NCBI GenBank assembly: GCA_016710585.1
Contig: JADJVN010000001.1
Location: 434,001 to 498,000, forward strand
Direction: 5' to 3'
DNA length: 64,000 bases
Origin: Saprospiraceae bacterium
GTDB lineage: Bacteria > Bacteroidota > Bacteroidia > Chitinophagales > Saprospiraceae
A model generated the notes under the pieces. That model saw only the letters and a program-made list of their open reading frames with translations. It searched no databases and was not told where the DNA came from. Below are positions 20,007-28,801 of this stretch, one piece after another. Positions within the stretch are counted from its first letter, which is position 1, and each line of letters begins with the position of its first letter. Position numbers and translations under genes: made by a program.

Positions 20007-20714
20007 TTGCTCACTACTAGAGGTATTATATTTCGCACCACAAGATTTAGTGAGTCGAGTTTAATTGTAGAAGTTTATACAGAAGCGGTTGGATTATGTT
20101 CCTTTTTTATGAATGGCGTTTATAAAAAAGGATCCAACCGCCTCCCATCCTTGCTTCAGGTCGCGAACCAAATTGAATTTGTATCTTATTATTCGGAATC
20201 AAAGGATCTGCATCGTATTAAAGAAGTAAGTATTTCTAAAGTATATAGCCGAATTAATCAAAGTCTAGTACATAATGCCGTTGCAACATTTATATTGGAA
20301 ATAGCAAAGCAGTGCATTAAGGTTAAATCAAAACATCAAGAACTGTATACTTATATAGAAAAAGTATTTATTGACCTAGATGAAAAGGAACATTTGGATC
20401 CAAATTTTCATCTTTATTTTTTAATTAAATTTTCTCATTTTTTTGGTTTTGCACCAACCGAGATCGCTAGTCCAAGATTAAATAGTTTTGATTTAATGGA
20501 TGGTGTTTTTATTGAATTTAACCAAACAAATAATTACTCTGTTTTGCCAGAGTATAGTAATTTTATTAGCGATCTAATTCAAATGAAATCCATAAAGATT
20601 GATATTCAACAAAGGAGGAATTTATTACAAATTTTGCTTCAGTATTATCAAATTCACATTGAAAATTTTAAACAACCTCAATCACCTGCTATTTTTAAAA
20701 GTGTTTTTTTCTAA
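20007..20714 (+). CDS. recO: DNA repair protein RecO
   Basis: A 235-residue RecO. The N-terminal OB-fold (TRGIIFRTTRFSESSLIVEVYTE, GVYKKGSNR) and the helical C-terminal domain (LYFLIKFSHFFGFAP) match the family, but the zinc-binding Cys residues of some RecO proteins are not present. RecO works with RecR to load RecA onto SSB-coated single strands. The likely start is a TTG at 20007, because no ATG fits the conserved N-terminus. It lies 8 bases after the giant surface protein and is convergent with lpxD. Confidence 0.92.
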   Translation: MLTTRGIIFRTTRFSESSLIVEVYTEAVGLCSFFMNGVYKKGSNRLPSLLQVANQIEFVSYYSESKDLHRIKEVSISKVYSRINQSLVHNAVATFILEIAKQCIKVKSKHQELYTYIEKVFIDLDEKEHLDPNFHLYFLIKFSHFFGFAPTEIASPRLNSFDLMDGVFIEFNQTNNYSVLPEYSNFISDLIQMKSIKIDIQQRRNLLQILLQYYQIHIENFKQPQSPAIFKSVFF

Positions 20715-20732
20715 TTTATTGAAAAAAACAAG

Positions 20733-21653
20733 CTATTTTCTACGCGTATTTAACGCTCTGACTGCTGCCATTTCTCTATACTTTTTAGTAATCTCTTCCG
20801 CAGGTATTCCAAAATAGGTTTTATTTCCCGCCAAGTTTTTTGATATTCCTGATTTGGCTAGAATTACAACATTATCTTCAATGATCAGATTTTGGGCAAT
20901 ACCAACTTGTCCATAAAAAATACAATTATCTCCTACTATAGTTTTTCCACCAATGCCAACTTGGGCAGCTAGAAGGCAGTTTTTACCAATCACTACACCG
21001 TGACCAAGATGTACTTGACAATCGATTTTTGTGCCGCTATGTACAACAGTGTCCCCCGATACGCCTTTGTTAATAGTGGATCCAGCTCCAATTCTAACAT
21101 CATCGTGAAGTATCGTTCTGCCTCCAGATCGCCACTGATGATATCCTTTGGCTGTTTTCTTAAAATAAAAAGCGTCTGATCCGATGATTGAGTTGGATTC
21201 GACGATAACATTTTTTCCAATTAGACTAAATTCACCAATTACAGCATTTGAATGGATAATACTGTTTTCTCCAATCATGACATGATGCCCTATGATTGCT
21301 CCTGGTTCAATAATTGCTGTGGGGTGTATAATGGCTGAGTTGCTGATGTTTTTACTCAATGCTTCAAATGGTCTGTTTTCAAGTACGATTTGATTATAAA
21401 CTTGAAATGGATTGTCACAGACTAAAAGTACTTTTCCATCTGGACAATCTGTATCCTTATTTATTAGAATTATATCTGCTGCTGATGAAATTGATTTTTC
21501 ATAATATTTTTCAGCATCGACGAAAGTAATATCTCCAGATTCTACCTTATGAATCTCATTAATACCATAAGCAATCAATGATTTATTGCCAATAATTTTT
21601 AATTGAAATTTTTCTGCTATACTCTCTACCGACGTAGGCTTTAATAATTTCAT
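20733..21653 (-). CDS. lpxD: UDP-3-O-acylglucosamine N-acyltransferase
   Basis: About 306 residues from ATG 21653 (MKLLKPTSVESIAEKF); the longer frame upstream overlaps the end of polA and lacks family support. It has an N-terminal uridine-binding domain (GINEIHKVESGDITFVD), then left-handed beta-helix hexapeptide repeats (IIHPTAIIEPGAIIG onward) with the catalytic His in QVHLGHGVVIG (about residue 218), and a C-terminal helix. It adds the N-linked acyl chain in lipid A synthesis. It lies 24 bases after polA and probably shares its transcript. Confidence 0.95.
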   Translation of the reverse strand: MKLLKPTSVESIAEKFQLKIIGNKSLIAYGINEIHKVESGDITFVDAEKYYEKSISSAADIILINKDTDCPDGKVLLVCDNPFQVYNQIVLENRPFEALSKNISNSAIIHPTAIIEPGAIIGHHVMIGENSIIHSNAVIGEFSLIGKNVIVESNSIIGSDAFYFKKTAKGYHQWRSGGRTILHDDVRIGAGSTINKGVSGDTVVHSGTKIDCQVHLGHGVVIGKNCLLAAQVGIGGKTIVGDNCIFYGQVGIAQNLIIEDNVVILAKSGISKNLAGNKTYFGIPAEEITKKYREMAAVRALNTRRK

Positions 21654-21676
21654 TTTGCAACTATTTATATTTTTTA

Positions 21677-24460
21677 CTAATGTGCTTCTAACCAATTTTC
21701 TCCATGACCTATTCCCACATCTATAGGAACTTTAAGATTAGGTATTGCATGTTTCATTTCGTATAAAACCAATTCTTCCACTTTTGCTTTCTCCGATTTT
21801 AAAACATCAAAAACCAATTCATCATGGACTTGAAGAATCATTTTGGATTGAAGTCCTTCATTGAACAATCTAGAATGAATTTTGATCATGGCCATTTTAA
21901 TTAAATCTGCTGCTGTACCTTGAATTGGGGTATTGATGGCAATTCTTTCAGCATTGGAGCGAATTAGTGAATTCTTTGAATCAATATCTCTTAATACCCT
22001 CTTACGTCCCATATAAGTCATGACATAGCCTTTGCTCCGTGCAGATTCAACAGTTTCGTTCATATATTTTCTAAGACCCTTGTATTGATTGAAATAATTC
22101 TCAATAAGTTCTTTGGCTTCACTTTGTTTTATACCAAGTTGTCTAGAGATATTGGTCGCTCCAGCCCCATATAGGATTGAGAAATTGACGGTCTTAGCAT
22201 TGCGTCTTTGATCGGAATTCACCTCATCATAGGGTACACCATATACTTTGGCAGCAGTAGCTCGATGAATATCTTGATTTTTTATAAATGCGTCTAGCAT
22301 TGCTTCTTCATTACTTATCTCTGCGATTAATCTCAATTCTATTTGACTATAGTCTGCAGAAACGATGATGTGATCTTCATTTCGAGGTACAAAGGCTTTT
22401 CTAATCTCTCTTCCAGCTTCATTTTTTATTGGAATATTTTGGAGATTTGGGTTTTCCGAACTCAATCTTCCTGTAGCTGCTCTTGCTTGATTAAATGAAC
22501 TGTGTACTCGTCCTGTTTTAGGATTGACCATTAATGGAAGCGAGTCGACATAAGTTGATTTTAATTTCGCAAGTTTTCGGTATTCTTGAATATCGTTTAC
22601 TACTTCAAAATCTTTTGCTAGTTCGGTTAGTTTTTCATCATCTGTTGAGAATTGATTCGATCCCGTTTTTTTCCAACGATAGGGTAATTTTAATTTTTCA
22701 AACAAAACTTCACCGACCTGTTTTGGACTTGCAATATTAAATCTTGTGCCACATTTTTCATAAATCGCTTTTTCACTTTTTCTTATTTGATCTTCTAATA
22801 CTTTACTATAATTTCTTAGGAAATCTGGATCTATTCGGACTCCTTCAAATTCAATATCTTTCAGAACTTTTACTAATGGCAATTCAATATTATTAATTAG
22901 ATCTTTCAAATTTTCATTTTCAATATCTTTTGAAAGTATGCTATATAGCTGTAATGTGACATCAGCATCCTCTCCTGCATATTCTTTAATTTCTTCCAAC
23001 CCAACATTTCTCATGCTGCCTTGTGTAATGCCTTTTTTTCCAATTAGATCTTCGATGGGAACCATTTTGTAGTTTAGGTAAGCCTCTGAAAGATAATCTA
23101 ATTTATGCCTTTGGTCTGGTTCCAATAAATAGTGAGCAATCATGGTGTCAAAGAATGGAGTCGGCATTTGCACGCCATACCAACTCATCATAAGCATATC
23201 ATATTTAATGTTCTGACCTATGAATTTTTTAGTTGGATTTTCTAAGATAGATTTGAATTGATCGACTTGAATTTGAGCTTTCTTTTGATCTTCATCGATT
23301 GGAATGTAATATGCTTTATTTGGTTCTATTGAAAATGAAATGCCTACTAGTTCAGCTTGATTTGCATCGATACCAGTGGTCTCGGTATCAAATGAGATCA
23401 TTTCAGTTTTTTCAAGTAAAGCGATTAAATTTTTTATTTCAGAATCAGTTTGTACAAGTTGGTATTCATGCGATGTATTTTTGATATCATGATCTGCCAC
23501 TTTATATGATTCAGCTACAGGAGCTACTGCTTTAGTTTCTTTTTTTACTGGGTTTTCTTCAAGGGCAAAAAGTGTATTTTCTTCAGCTTTGCCAAGAATT
23601 GAAACAGCCAATGATCGAAATTCGAGTTCTCTAAATAATTCAGTCAAAAGTTGTTTGTCAAAGTTTTCAATTCTATATTTTTCTTCATCAAATTGTATCG
23701 GAACATTGATATCTATTGTAGCTAATTTTTTTGAAAGGATCGCGAGGTCTTTATTTGCAATAATTTTATCTTTAATTTTACCAGTAACCTTTTCTGCATT
23801 TAAAAGCAATTCCTCTACAGAACCAAATTCTTTCAAAAGTTTTGCAGCAGTTTTTTCTCCCACTCCAGGAATCCCTGGGATATTGTCTACTGCATCTCCT
23901 TGTAAGCCTAGCATATCGATCACTTGGTCTACTCTATCTATTCCCCAAACTTCCATGACTTCTTTGGGTCCTAATATGTCGACACCATTGCCCTGTCTTG
24001 AAGGCTTGTACATAAATACTTTTTCTTCGACGAGCTGTCCATAGTCCTTATCAGGCGTGACCATATACACTGTAAAATCTTCTCTTGCAGCTTGTTTAGC
24101 TATAGTCCCAATGACATCATCAGCCTCAAAACTTTCCACACTGATGATGGGAATATTGAATGCTTTGATGAGCTTTTCTATCCAAGGAAATGCAAGGGTA
24201 ATATCTTCAGGTTGTGCTTCTCTATTGGCTTTATATTCTGGAAAGTAGGCATGACGAAATGTAGGACCATGAAGGTCAAATGCTACTGCTATGTGACTTG
24301 GTTTTTCATTATGAATAATATCCCAAAGTGAACGTACAAATCCATTGATTGCTGAGGTATTCAGCCCCTTCGAATTGATTAATGGTCTGGTGATAAATGC
24401 ATAGTGTGCTCTATATACTAAGGCATGTCCATCCAATAAAAATAGTTTCTTTTGAGACAT
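21677..24460 (-). CDS. polA: DNA polymerase I
   Basis: About 927 residues from ATG 24460 (MSQKKLFLLDGHALVYRAHYAF). It has three domains in order. The 5'-3' exonuclease/flap nuclease spans residues 1-290 (PEYKANRE, FEADDVIGT, GDAVDNIPGIPGVGEKTA). The 3'-5' proofreading exonuclease has its DxE motif intact (SFDTETTGID, about residue 357). The family A polymerase has motif A (SADYSQIELRLIAEIS, about 700), the O-helix RRNAKTVNFSILYG and motif C (VHDELVFD, about 880). All catalytic residues appear present, so it should be active in Okazaki fragment processing and repair. Confidence 0.97.
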   Translation of the reverse strand: MSQKKLFLLDGHALVYRAHYAFITRPLINSKGLNTSAINGFVRSLWDIIHNEKPSHIAVAFDLHGPTFRHAYFPEYKANREAQPEDITLAFPWIEKLIKAFNIPIISVESFEADDVIGTIAKQAAREDFTVYMVTPDKDYGQLVEEKVFMYKPSRQGNGVDILGPKEVMEVWGIDRVDQVIDMLGLQGDAVDNIPGIPGVGEKTAAKLLKEFGSVEELLLNAEKVTGKIKDKIIANKDLAILSKKLATIDINVPIQFDEEKYRIENFDKQLLTELFRELEFRSLAVSILGKAEENTLFALEENPVKKETKAVAPVAESYKVADHDIKNTSHEYQLVQTDSEIKNLIALLEKTEMISFDTETTGIDANQAELVGISFSIEPNKAYYIPIDEDQKKAQIQVDQFKSILENPTKKFIGQNIKYDMLMMSWYGVQMPTPFFDTMIAHYLLEPDQRHKLDYLSEAYLNYKMVPIEDLIGKKGITQGSMRNVGLEEIKEYAGEDADVTLQLYSILSKDIENENLKDLINNIELPLVKVLKDIEFEGVRIDPDFLRNYSKVLEDQIRKSEKAIYEKCGTRFNIASPKQVGEVLFEKLKLPYRWKKTGSNQFSTDDEKLTELAKDFEVVNDIQEYRKLAKLKSTYVDSLPLMVNPKTGRVHSSFNQARAATGRLSSENPNLQNIPIKNEAGREIRKAFVPRNEDHIIVSADYSQIELRLIAEISNEEAMLDAFIKNQDIHRATAAKVYGVPYDEVNSDQRRNAKTVNFSILYGAGATNISRQLGIKQSEAKELIENYFNQYKGLRKYMNETVESARSKGYVMTYMGRKRVLRDIDSKNSLIRSNAERIAINTPIQGTAADLIKMAMIKIHSRLFNEGLQSKMILQVHDELVFDVLKSEKAKVEELVLYEMKHAIPNLKVPIDVGIGHGENWLEAH

Positions 24461-24547
24461 TAAGATTTCTTTTGTGGGCAAGATACATTGATTTGTCTAT
24501 ATAAATTGCAAATAAGCGCTATGAAATTTTTGAATAGAACTGTAAAC

Positions 24548-25528
24548 TTAATTTTTTGGTGATCTAAAGTTTTTAATAATATATTCTGCTTTTGAAAAAC
24601 ATAGATTACGCATCATGATCTTCCATTGACAAGGAGTGAGGGCAGTTCCAGAGGCATTATAACCCATCATATTTTTTGTGCCAGTATCCCAACATTTACA
24701 TACACCACTATTTGGTCCACCGCAATCATTAAAGCAAGGTGCAGTGTGACATTCTTTTGCAGCGTCTAAGTCTATGTCTTTGCATTCATTGTCACAGTAG
24801 AAGGCATGACAAAGACCACATATATGACCAAATTCATGATTCAATGTTCCAGCAAATGACCACCATCCAAATTTTCCTCCATTTGCAGCATTGTCGTAGG
24901 CTCCGTTAAGGCTTAATTCATTGCACATGTTTAACCCACAAGCTATTCCGCTTAGTTGTTCAGATTTTGGACGACCTGTATCATGAAGTATGATATTTAA
25001 AACTTTCTCTTGATAATATCGTTTGACTTGGTTCATATTGTCCCAAAACCAGACGCCTTGATACTTATCTTCAGTATTTTGACTTTCCGTATAAATTTTA
25101 AATTGTAGTCTAGCATTTCCTAAATAATTTTTTCTACTTGTACTGCTTGCTTCCAATGATCTCCAGACATGGTTAGCGTGACCAATAAGTTTTTCAGACC
25201 AGAAAAGCCCATTTGTATATTTTTCATCACTAGCTTTTCCAGGGTAAAAATTCCCATTCCTATTTCCAACGAAATGTATATTTACTTGTACTGTAATCAA
25301 TGGTAAATTTGCTGTGTCGAGGCTTTCAATAGCATTGGCAATAAAAGCACTATCTGAGTGATTTATTATTGTCCTTGTTGAACTAATTATTGGCGATTTA
25401 CTTTTTGAGCTTTTACAAGTGAATAATGATAATATTACAGTGGCACAAATGAGGATTATTTTGATGTTTAATTCAAATTCTATTTTTCTTTTAGATGGAA
25501 AACCAAATTTATTTTCTTTATTCTGCAT
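24548..25528 (-). CDS. Cys-rich metzincin-type metalloprotease (M43-like), predicted lipoprotein
   Basis: I prefer ATG 25528 (MQNKENKF), because the longer frame overlaps the start of the divergent amidase gene. About 326 residues: a hydrophobic segment ending in a lipobox-like LFTC, a linker, then a metzincin catalytic domain. The extended zinc motif HEFGHICGLCH and the Met-turn NMMGY are both present. Between them lies an insertion with about eight Cys residues (CDNEC, ECHTAPC, DCGG, CKCW). The layout resembles pappalysin-like M43 proteases. No T9SS sorting domain is seen, so it is likely lipid-anchored. Confidence 0.8.
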   Translation of the reverse strand: MQNKENKFGFPSKRKIEFELNIKIILICATVILSLFTCKSSKSKSPIISSTRTIINHSDSAFIANAIESLDTANLPLITVQVNIHFVGNRNGNFYPGKASDEKYTNGLFWSEKLIGHANHVWRSLEASSTSRKNYLGNARLQFKIYTESQNTEDKYQGVWFWDNMNQVKRYYQEKVLNIILHDTGRPKSEQLSGIACGLNMCNELSLNGAYDNAANGGKFGWWSFAGTLNHEFGHICGLCHAFYCDNECKDIDLDAAKECHTAPCFNDCGGPNSGVCKCWDTGTKNMMGYNASGTALTPCQWKIMMRNLCFSKAEYIIKNFRSPKN

Positions 25529-25551
25529 ATTTTTGAATCTGAAACAAAAGT

Positions 25552-26343
25552 ATGTCAAATCTTTCTATATGTATTGTACAAAGTGAACTGGTTTGGGAAA
25601 ATCGTTCAGAAAATTTAAAGCATTTTGCAGGATTGTTCGAAAGAGATCTAAAGGAACAGGTCGATGTTATTATTTTACCTGAGATGTTTACCACTGGATT
25701 TACAATGAATGTTGTGTCGAATTATGATGTAATGGACGGCGAGACAGTGAATTGGATGAAGCAGATTTCTGTTCAGTATAAGACTGCAATCTGTGGTAGT
25801 GTGATTATCTGTGAAGAAGGATCTTATTTCAACAGATTCATTTGGGTTTATGAACCAGATCACCAAATCCAATATTATGACAAAAAGCATCTGTTTTGTT
25901 TAGCCAAAGAAGATAGATATTTTAAATCAGGGAATAAAAATATTTTAATTCAATATAAAGATTGGAATATTAGTCCATTTATTTGTTATGATTTGAGATT
26001 TCCAGAATGGATGAGGAATACTAATCTTGCACATCTACAGATTGTTGCTGCCAATTTTCCAAAGAAAAGGGAATTAGCATGGAAATCGCTCTTACCAGCA
26101 AGAGCTATAGAAAATCAATGTTACATAGCTGCTACCAATATAATTGGAAATGATGGCAATGGTATAGAATATAATGGACAGTCTGCCGTTTATTCCTTCG
26201 AGGGCGAGACATTGATTTCTTGCTTAGATCGTTCAACAATACAATTAGTGAGTTTAGACAAACATAGTTTGTCAGTATATAGAAGAGCATATCCATTTCT
26301 AAAAGACAGTGATAATTTTAAGGAACTACTAATTATGGAGTAA
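25552..26343 (+). CDS. Carbon-nitrogen hydrolase (nitrilase superfamily, YafV/omega-amidase-like)
   Basis: A 263-residue enzyme with the Glu-Lys-Cys triad of the nitrilase superfamily: ILPEMFTTGF (Glu44), YYDKKHLF (Lys111) and SPFICYDLRFPEW (Cys145). The motif around Glu44 and the phrase YDLRFPEWMRN are typical of the omega-amidase (YafV/NIT2-like) branch, which hydrolyses alpha-ketoglutaramate or alpha-ketosuccinamate and also acts in metabolite repair. It is divergent from the metalloprotease gene with about 23 bases between starts. Confidence 0.9.
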   Translation: MSNLSICIVQSELVWENRSENLKHFAGLFERDLKEQVDVIILPEMFTTGFTMNVVSNYDVMDGETVNWMKQISVQYKTAICGSVIICEEGSYFNRFIWVYEPDHQIQYYDKKHLFCLAKEDRYFKSGNKNILIQYKDWNISPFICYDLRFPEWMRNTNLAHLQIVAANFPKKRELAWKSLLPARAIENQCYIAATNIIGNDGNGIEYNGQSAVYSFEGETLISCLDRSTIQLVSLDKHSLSVYRRAYPFLKDSDNFKELLIME

Positions 26344-26449
26344 TTTCTTTAAAATGAATGTATTACAAATAGAATTTAATTAATACATTATATTTTTCAA
26401 TCTGGCACATAAATTTGCCTTATATTAGCATTTTATTTAATATATAAAT

Positions 26450-26998
26450 ATGGCAAAAATAGCGTTTTTAGAAATAAAATATTGGATTGTAATCTTATCA
26501 GTATTCATCTTCAGCTCATGTAAGAGTAGTCAAAAATCTGATTTTAGTGCGAGATCTACAAGACAGGATTCAGGTAAAATTGCTGCAATACGACTTACTG
26601 TAATTACCTTGGCAAGAGAGCAAATAGGGAAGAAATATCAGAGATCCTCTAAAGGCCCAAAGACATTTGATTGTTCAGGTTTAGTCCATTATGTTTTTAA
26701 TAGAATGGAAATGCCAATGGCGGCAAGTGCTATGGATCAATGCAATTCTGGTAAAAAAATAGAACTAGATGAAGCTCAAGATGGAGATTTGATATTTTTT
26801 GGTGGAAAAGACAATATTACACATGTTGGAATTATTACAGTCAATAAAAAAAATCAATTGATGATGGTTCATAGCTCCTCATCAAGAGGCGTTATTGAAG
26901 AAAACGTACTGGAATCCGATTATTGGTTAAGGAGGATGAAATATATAACTAAGTTGACTAGTTATAAAAAAGAAAAAGATATCTCCTTGAAAAATTGA
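26450..26998 (+). CDS. NlpC/P60 family peptidoglycan hydrolase, lipoprotein
   Basis: A 182-residue protein with a lipoprotein signal (hydrophobic stretch ending FSSC, Cys24) and a C-terminal NlpC/P60 domain. Catalytic residues are seen in FDCSGLVHYVF (Cys75), THVGIIT (His125) and MVHSSS (His141). Such enzymes cleave the D-Glu to diamino-acid bond of peptidoglycan peptides and act in the periplasm. The adk promoter appears to overlap the end of this gene. Confidence 0.92.
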   Translation: MAKIAFLEIKYWIVILSVFIFSSCKSSQKSDFSARSTRQDSGKIAAIRLTVITLAREQIGKKYQRSSKGPKTFDCSGLVHYVFNRMEMPMAASAMDQCNSGKKIELDEAQDGDLIFFGGKDNITHVGIITVNKKNQLMMVHSSSSRGVIEENVLESDYWLRRMKYITKLTSYKKEKDISLKN

Positions 26999-27014
26999 AG
27001 CTGGCTTATCTTTG
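26987..27014 (+). promoter_or_regulatory. Candidate adk promoter
   Basis: TTG at 26987-26989 and TATCTTTG at 27007-27014, 17 bases between them, ending 18 bases before the adk ATG. The -7 element matches TAnnTTTG exactly; the spacing is slightly short of the usual 19-21. Confidence 0.5.
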
Positions 27015-27032
27015 TATCTTAATATTTTTTAA

Positions 27033-27617
27033 ATGTTACATCTCATATTATTTGGCCCTCCTGGGAGTGGGAAGGGCACACAGGCTGCAAAGCTGGTAGA
27101 AAAGTATAATTTGGCTCATATTTCAACAGGGGATTTATTTAGAGCTGAGATTCAAAATAAAACGCCACTAGGGATTAAAGCTATGGAATTCATGAGTCAA
27201 GGCCAGTTGGTTCCAGACCAAGTTACAATAGAAATGTTGAGGAATAAAGTGGACTCGATGACTAATGTCAAAGGCTTTATTTACGATGGGTTTCCTCGTA
27301 CGACGCCACAGGCACAAGCTTTGGATCAAATGCTTAAGGAAAAAAATGAGAGTATTGCTGCTTTAATAGCCTTGCATGTCGATGACGATGAGATCGTAAG
27401 GAGGATATTAAATAGAGGATTATCCTCAGGAAGACAAGATGATAGTGATGAATCTATCATACGCAATAGAATGGAAGAATATCGAAAAAAGACTTCAGTA
27501 GTATATGATTATTATAAAGCAATACACAAATCACACACTATCGATGGTTTTGGTTCGATAGATGAAATATTTGAAAACGTGACTTGTCTATTGGATGATA
27601 TCATTGTGAATTTATAA
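27033..27617 (+). CDS. adk: Adenylate kinase
   Basis: A 194-residue short-form adenylate kinase with the P-loop GPPGSGKGT at residues 8-16, the AMP-binding segments HISTGDLFR and GFIYDGFPRT, and a short LID (RGLSSGRQDD) without zinc ligands. It interconverts ATP, ADP and AMP. obgE follows after 42 bases on the same strand, an arrangement seen in other Bacteroidota. Confidence 0.96.
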   Translation: MLHLILFGPPGSGKGTQAAKLVEKYNLAHISTGDLFRAEIQNKTPLGIKAMEFMSQGQLVPDQVTIEMLRNKVDSMTNVKGFIYDGFPRTTPQAQALDQMLKEKNESIAALIALHVDDDEIVRRILNRGLSSGRQDDSDESIIRNRMEEYRKKTSVVYDYYKAIHKSHTIDGFGSIDEIFENVTCLLDDIIVNL

Positions 27618-27659
27618 TACGGGAATAAGTCCGGTAATTCAATATTAGAAAAAATTAGA

Positions 27660-28647
27660 ATGGCAGAGCAAAACTTTGTAGATTATGTAAAAATATTATT
27701 TCGCTCTGGCAGTGGAGGAGCTGGCTCTGTTCATTTCTTACGATTGAAAGGTGTACCAAAAGGTGGTCCAGATGGCGGTAATGGTGGTCGAGGAGGTCAT
27801 ATCATCTTGCGTGGGGATGCTCAATTATGGACTTTACTGCATTTAAAGTATCGAAAGCATATATATGCTAAACCAGGAGTCAATGGCAGTGAATCTAATA
27901 GTACTGGTGCTGATGGAGAAGATATTATTGTTGATGTTCCTTTGGGAACTGTAGCTATTGATCCTGAGACAAAGGAAAAGTTAGCAGAGATCACTCAAGA
28001 TGGGGAAAAGATAATTTTAATGAAAGGAGGTAGGGGAGGAAAAGGGAATGCTTTTTTTGCCAACTCTGTTCAGCAAGCCCCCGATCACGCACAGCCAGGT
28101 GAGTCTGGTCATGAGGCTTGGACGATACTCGAATTAAAAATTCTTGCAGATGTTGGATTAGTAGGTTTTCCAAATGCTGGTAAATCGACATTACTCTCAG
28201 TAGTTTCAGCTGCAAAACCAGAAATAGCAACTATGCATTTACCACAATAGTGCCCAATCTTGAATCGTAAAATACCGTGACAATAGATCTTTTGTTATGG
28301 CAGATATTCCAGGAATCATTGAAGATGCACATCTAGGTAAAGGCTTAGGGACAAGATTCTTAAGACACATAGAGAGAAATAGTGCTTTACTGTTCATGAT
28401 CCCTTGTGATTCCCAAAACATAAGCAAAGATTATCAAATATTACTTCATGAACTGGAGGCATATAATCCAGAATTGCTTGATAAAAAAAGAATACTTGCT
28501 ATAACTAATATGGATATTGTTGAGGATGAATGGGAGGAGCTTATTAGGCCAGAACTCCCAGTTGAAGTCCCACATGTTTTTATCTCCGCTGTTACTAATA
28601 AAGGAATTGAAAAACTCAAGGATTTGATATGGGATATGATTAAATAG
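27660..28647 (+). CDS. obgE: GTPase Obg, frame interrupted by two apparent single-base losses
   Basis: Two open segments (27660-28250 and 28297-28647) make one Obg of about 329 residues. The N-terminal Gly-rich Obg fold (residues 1-158: GGAGSVHF, KGGPDGGNGGRGGH, KGGRGGKGN) and G1 (GFPNAGKST) are in the first part. G3 (ADIPGIIEDAH), G4 (TNMD) and G5 (SAVTNKG) are in the second. Restoring one A at 28229-28230 and one G at 28262 recovers the G2 segment reading NYAFTTIVPNLGIVKYRDNR. Obg is an essential ribosome-assembly and stress GTPase, so a true double frameshift is unlikely and an assembly error is the better explanation. Confidence 0.93.
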
Positions 28648-28801
28648 TACATTTGGTTAAATCTAATTTATTGAAAACTAGATTCTCGCCTAAATAATTT
28701 TGGAACTATATAGCTTAAATTAGTTTTGAAAGAGGTTTTTCAAAAAATGTCCTTATTTTTCAAAAATTTCCATACATTCGTGATTGAAATTATTTAAATT
28801 T

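Noticed and set aside
23589..24044. Plus-strand open frame of 151 codons inside polA
   Set aside because: It is a shadow of the conserved polA coding frame; the Ser/Ile-rich translation is typical of antisense frames.
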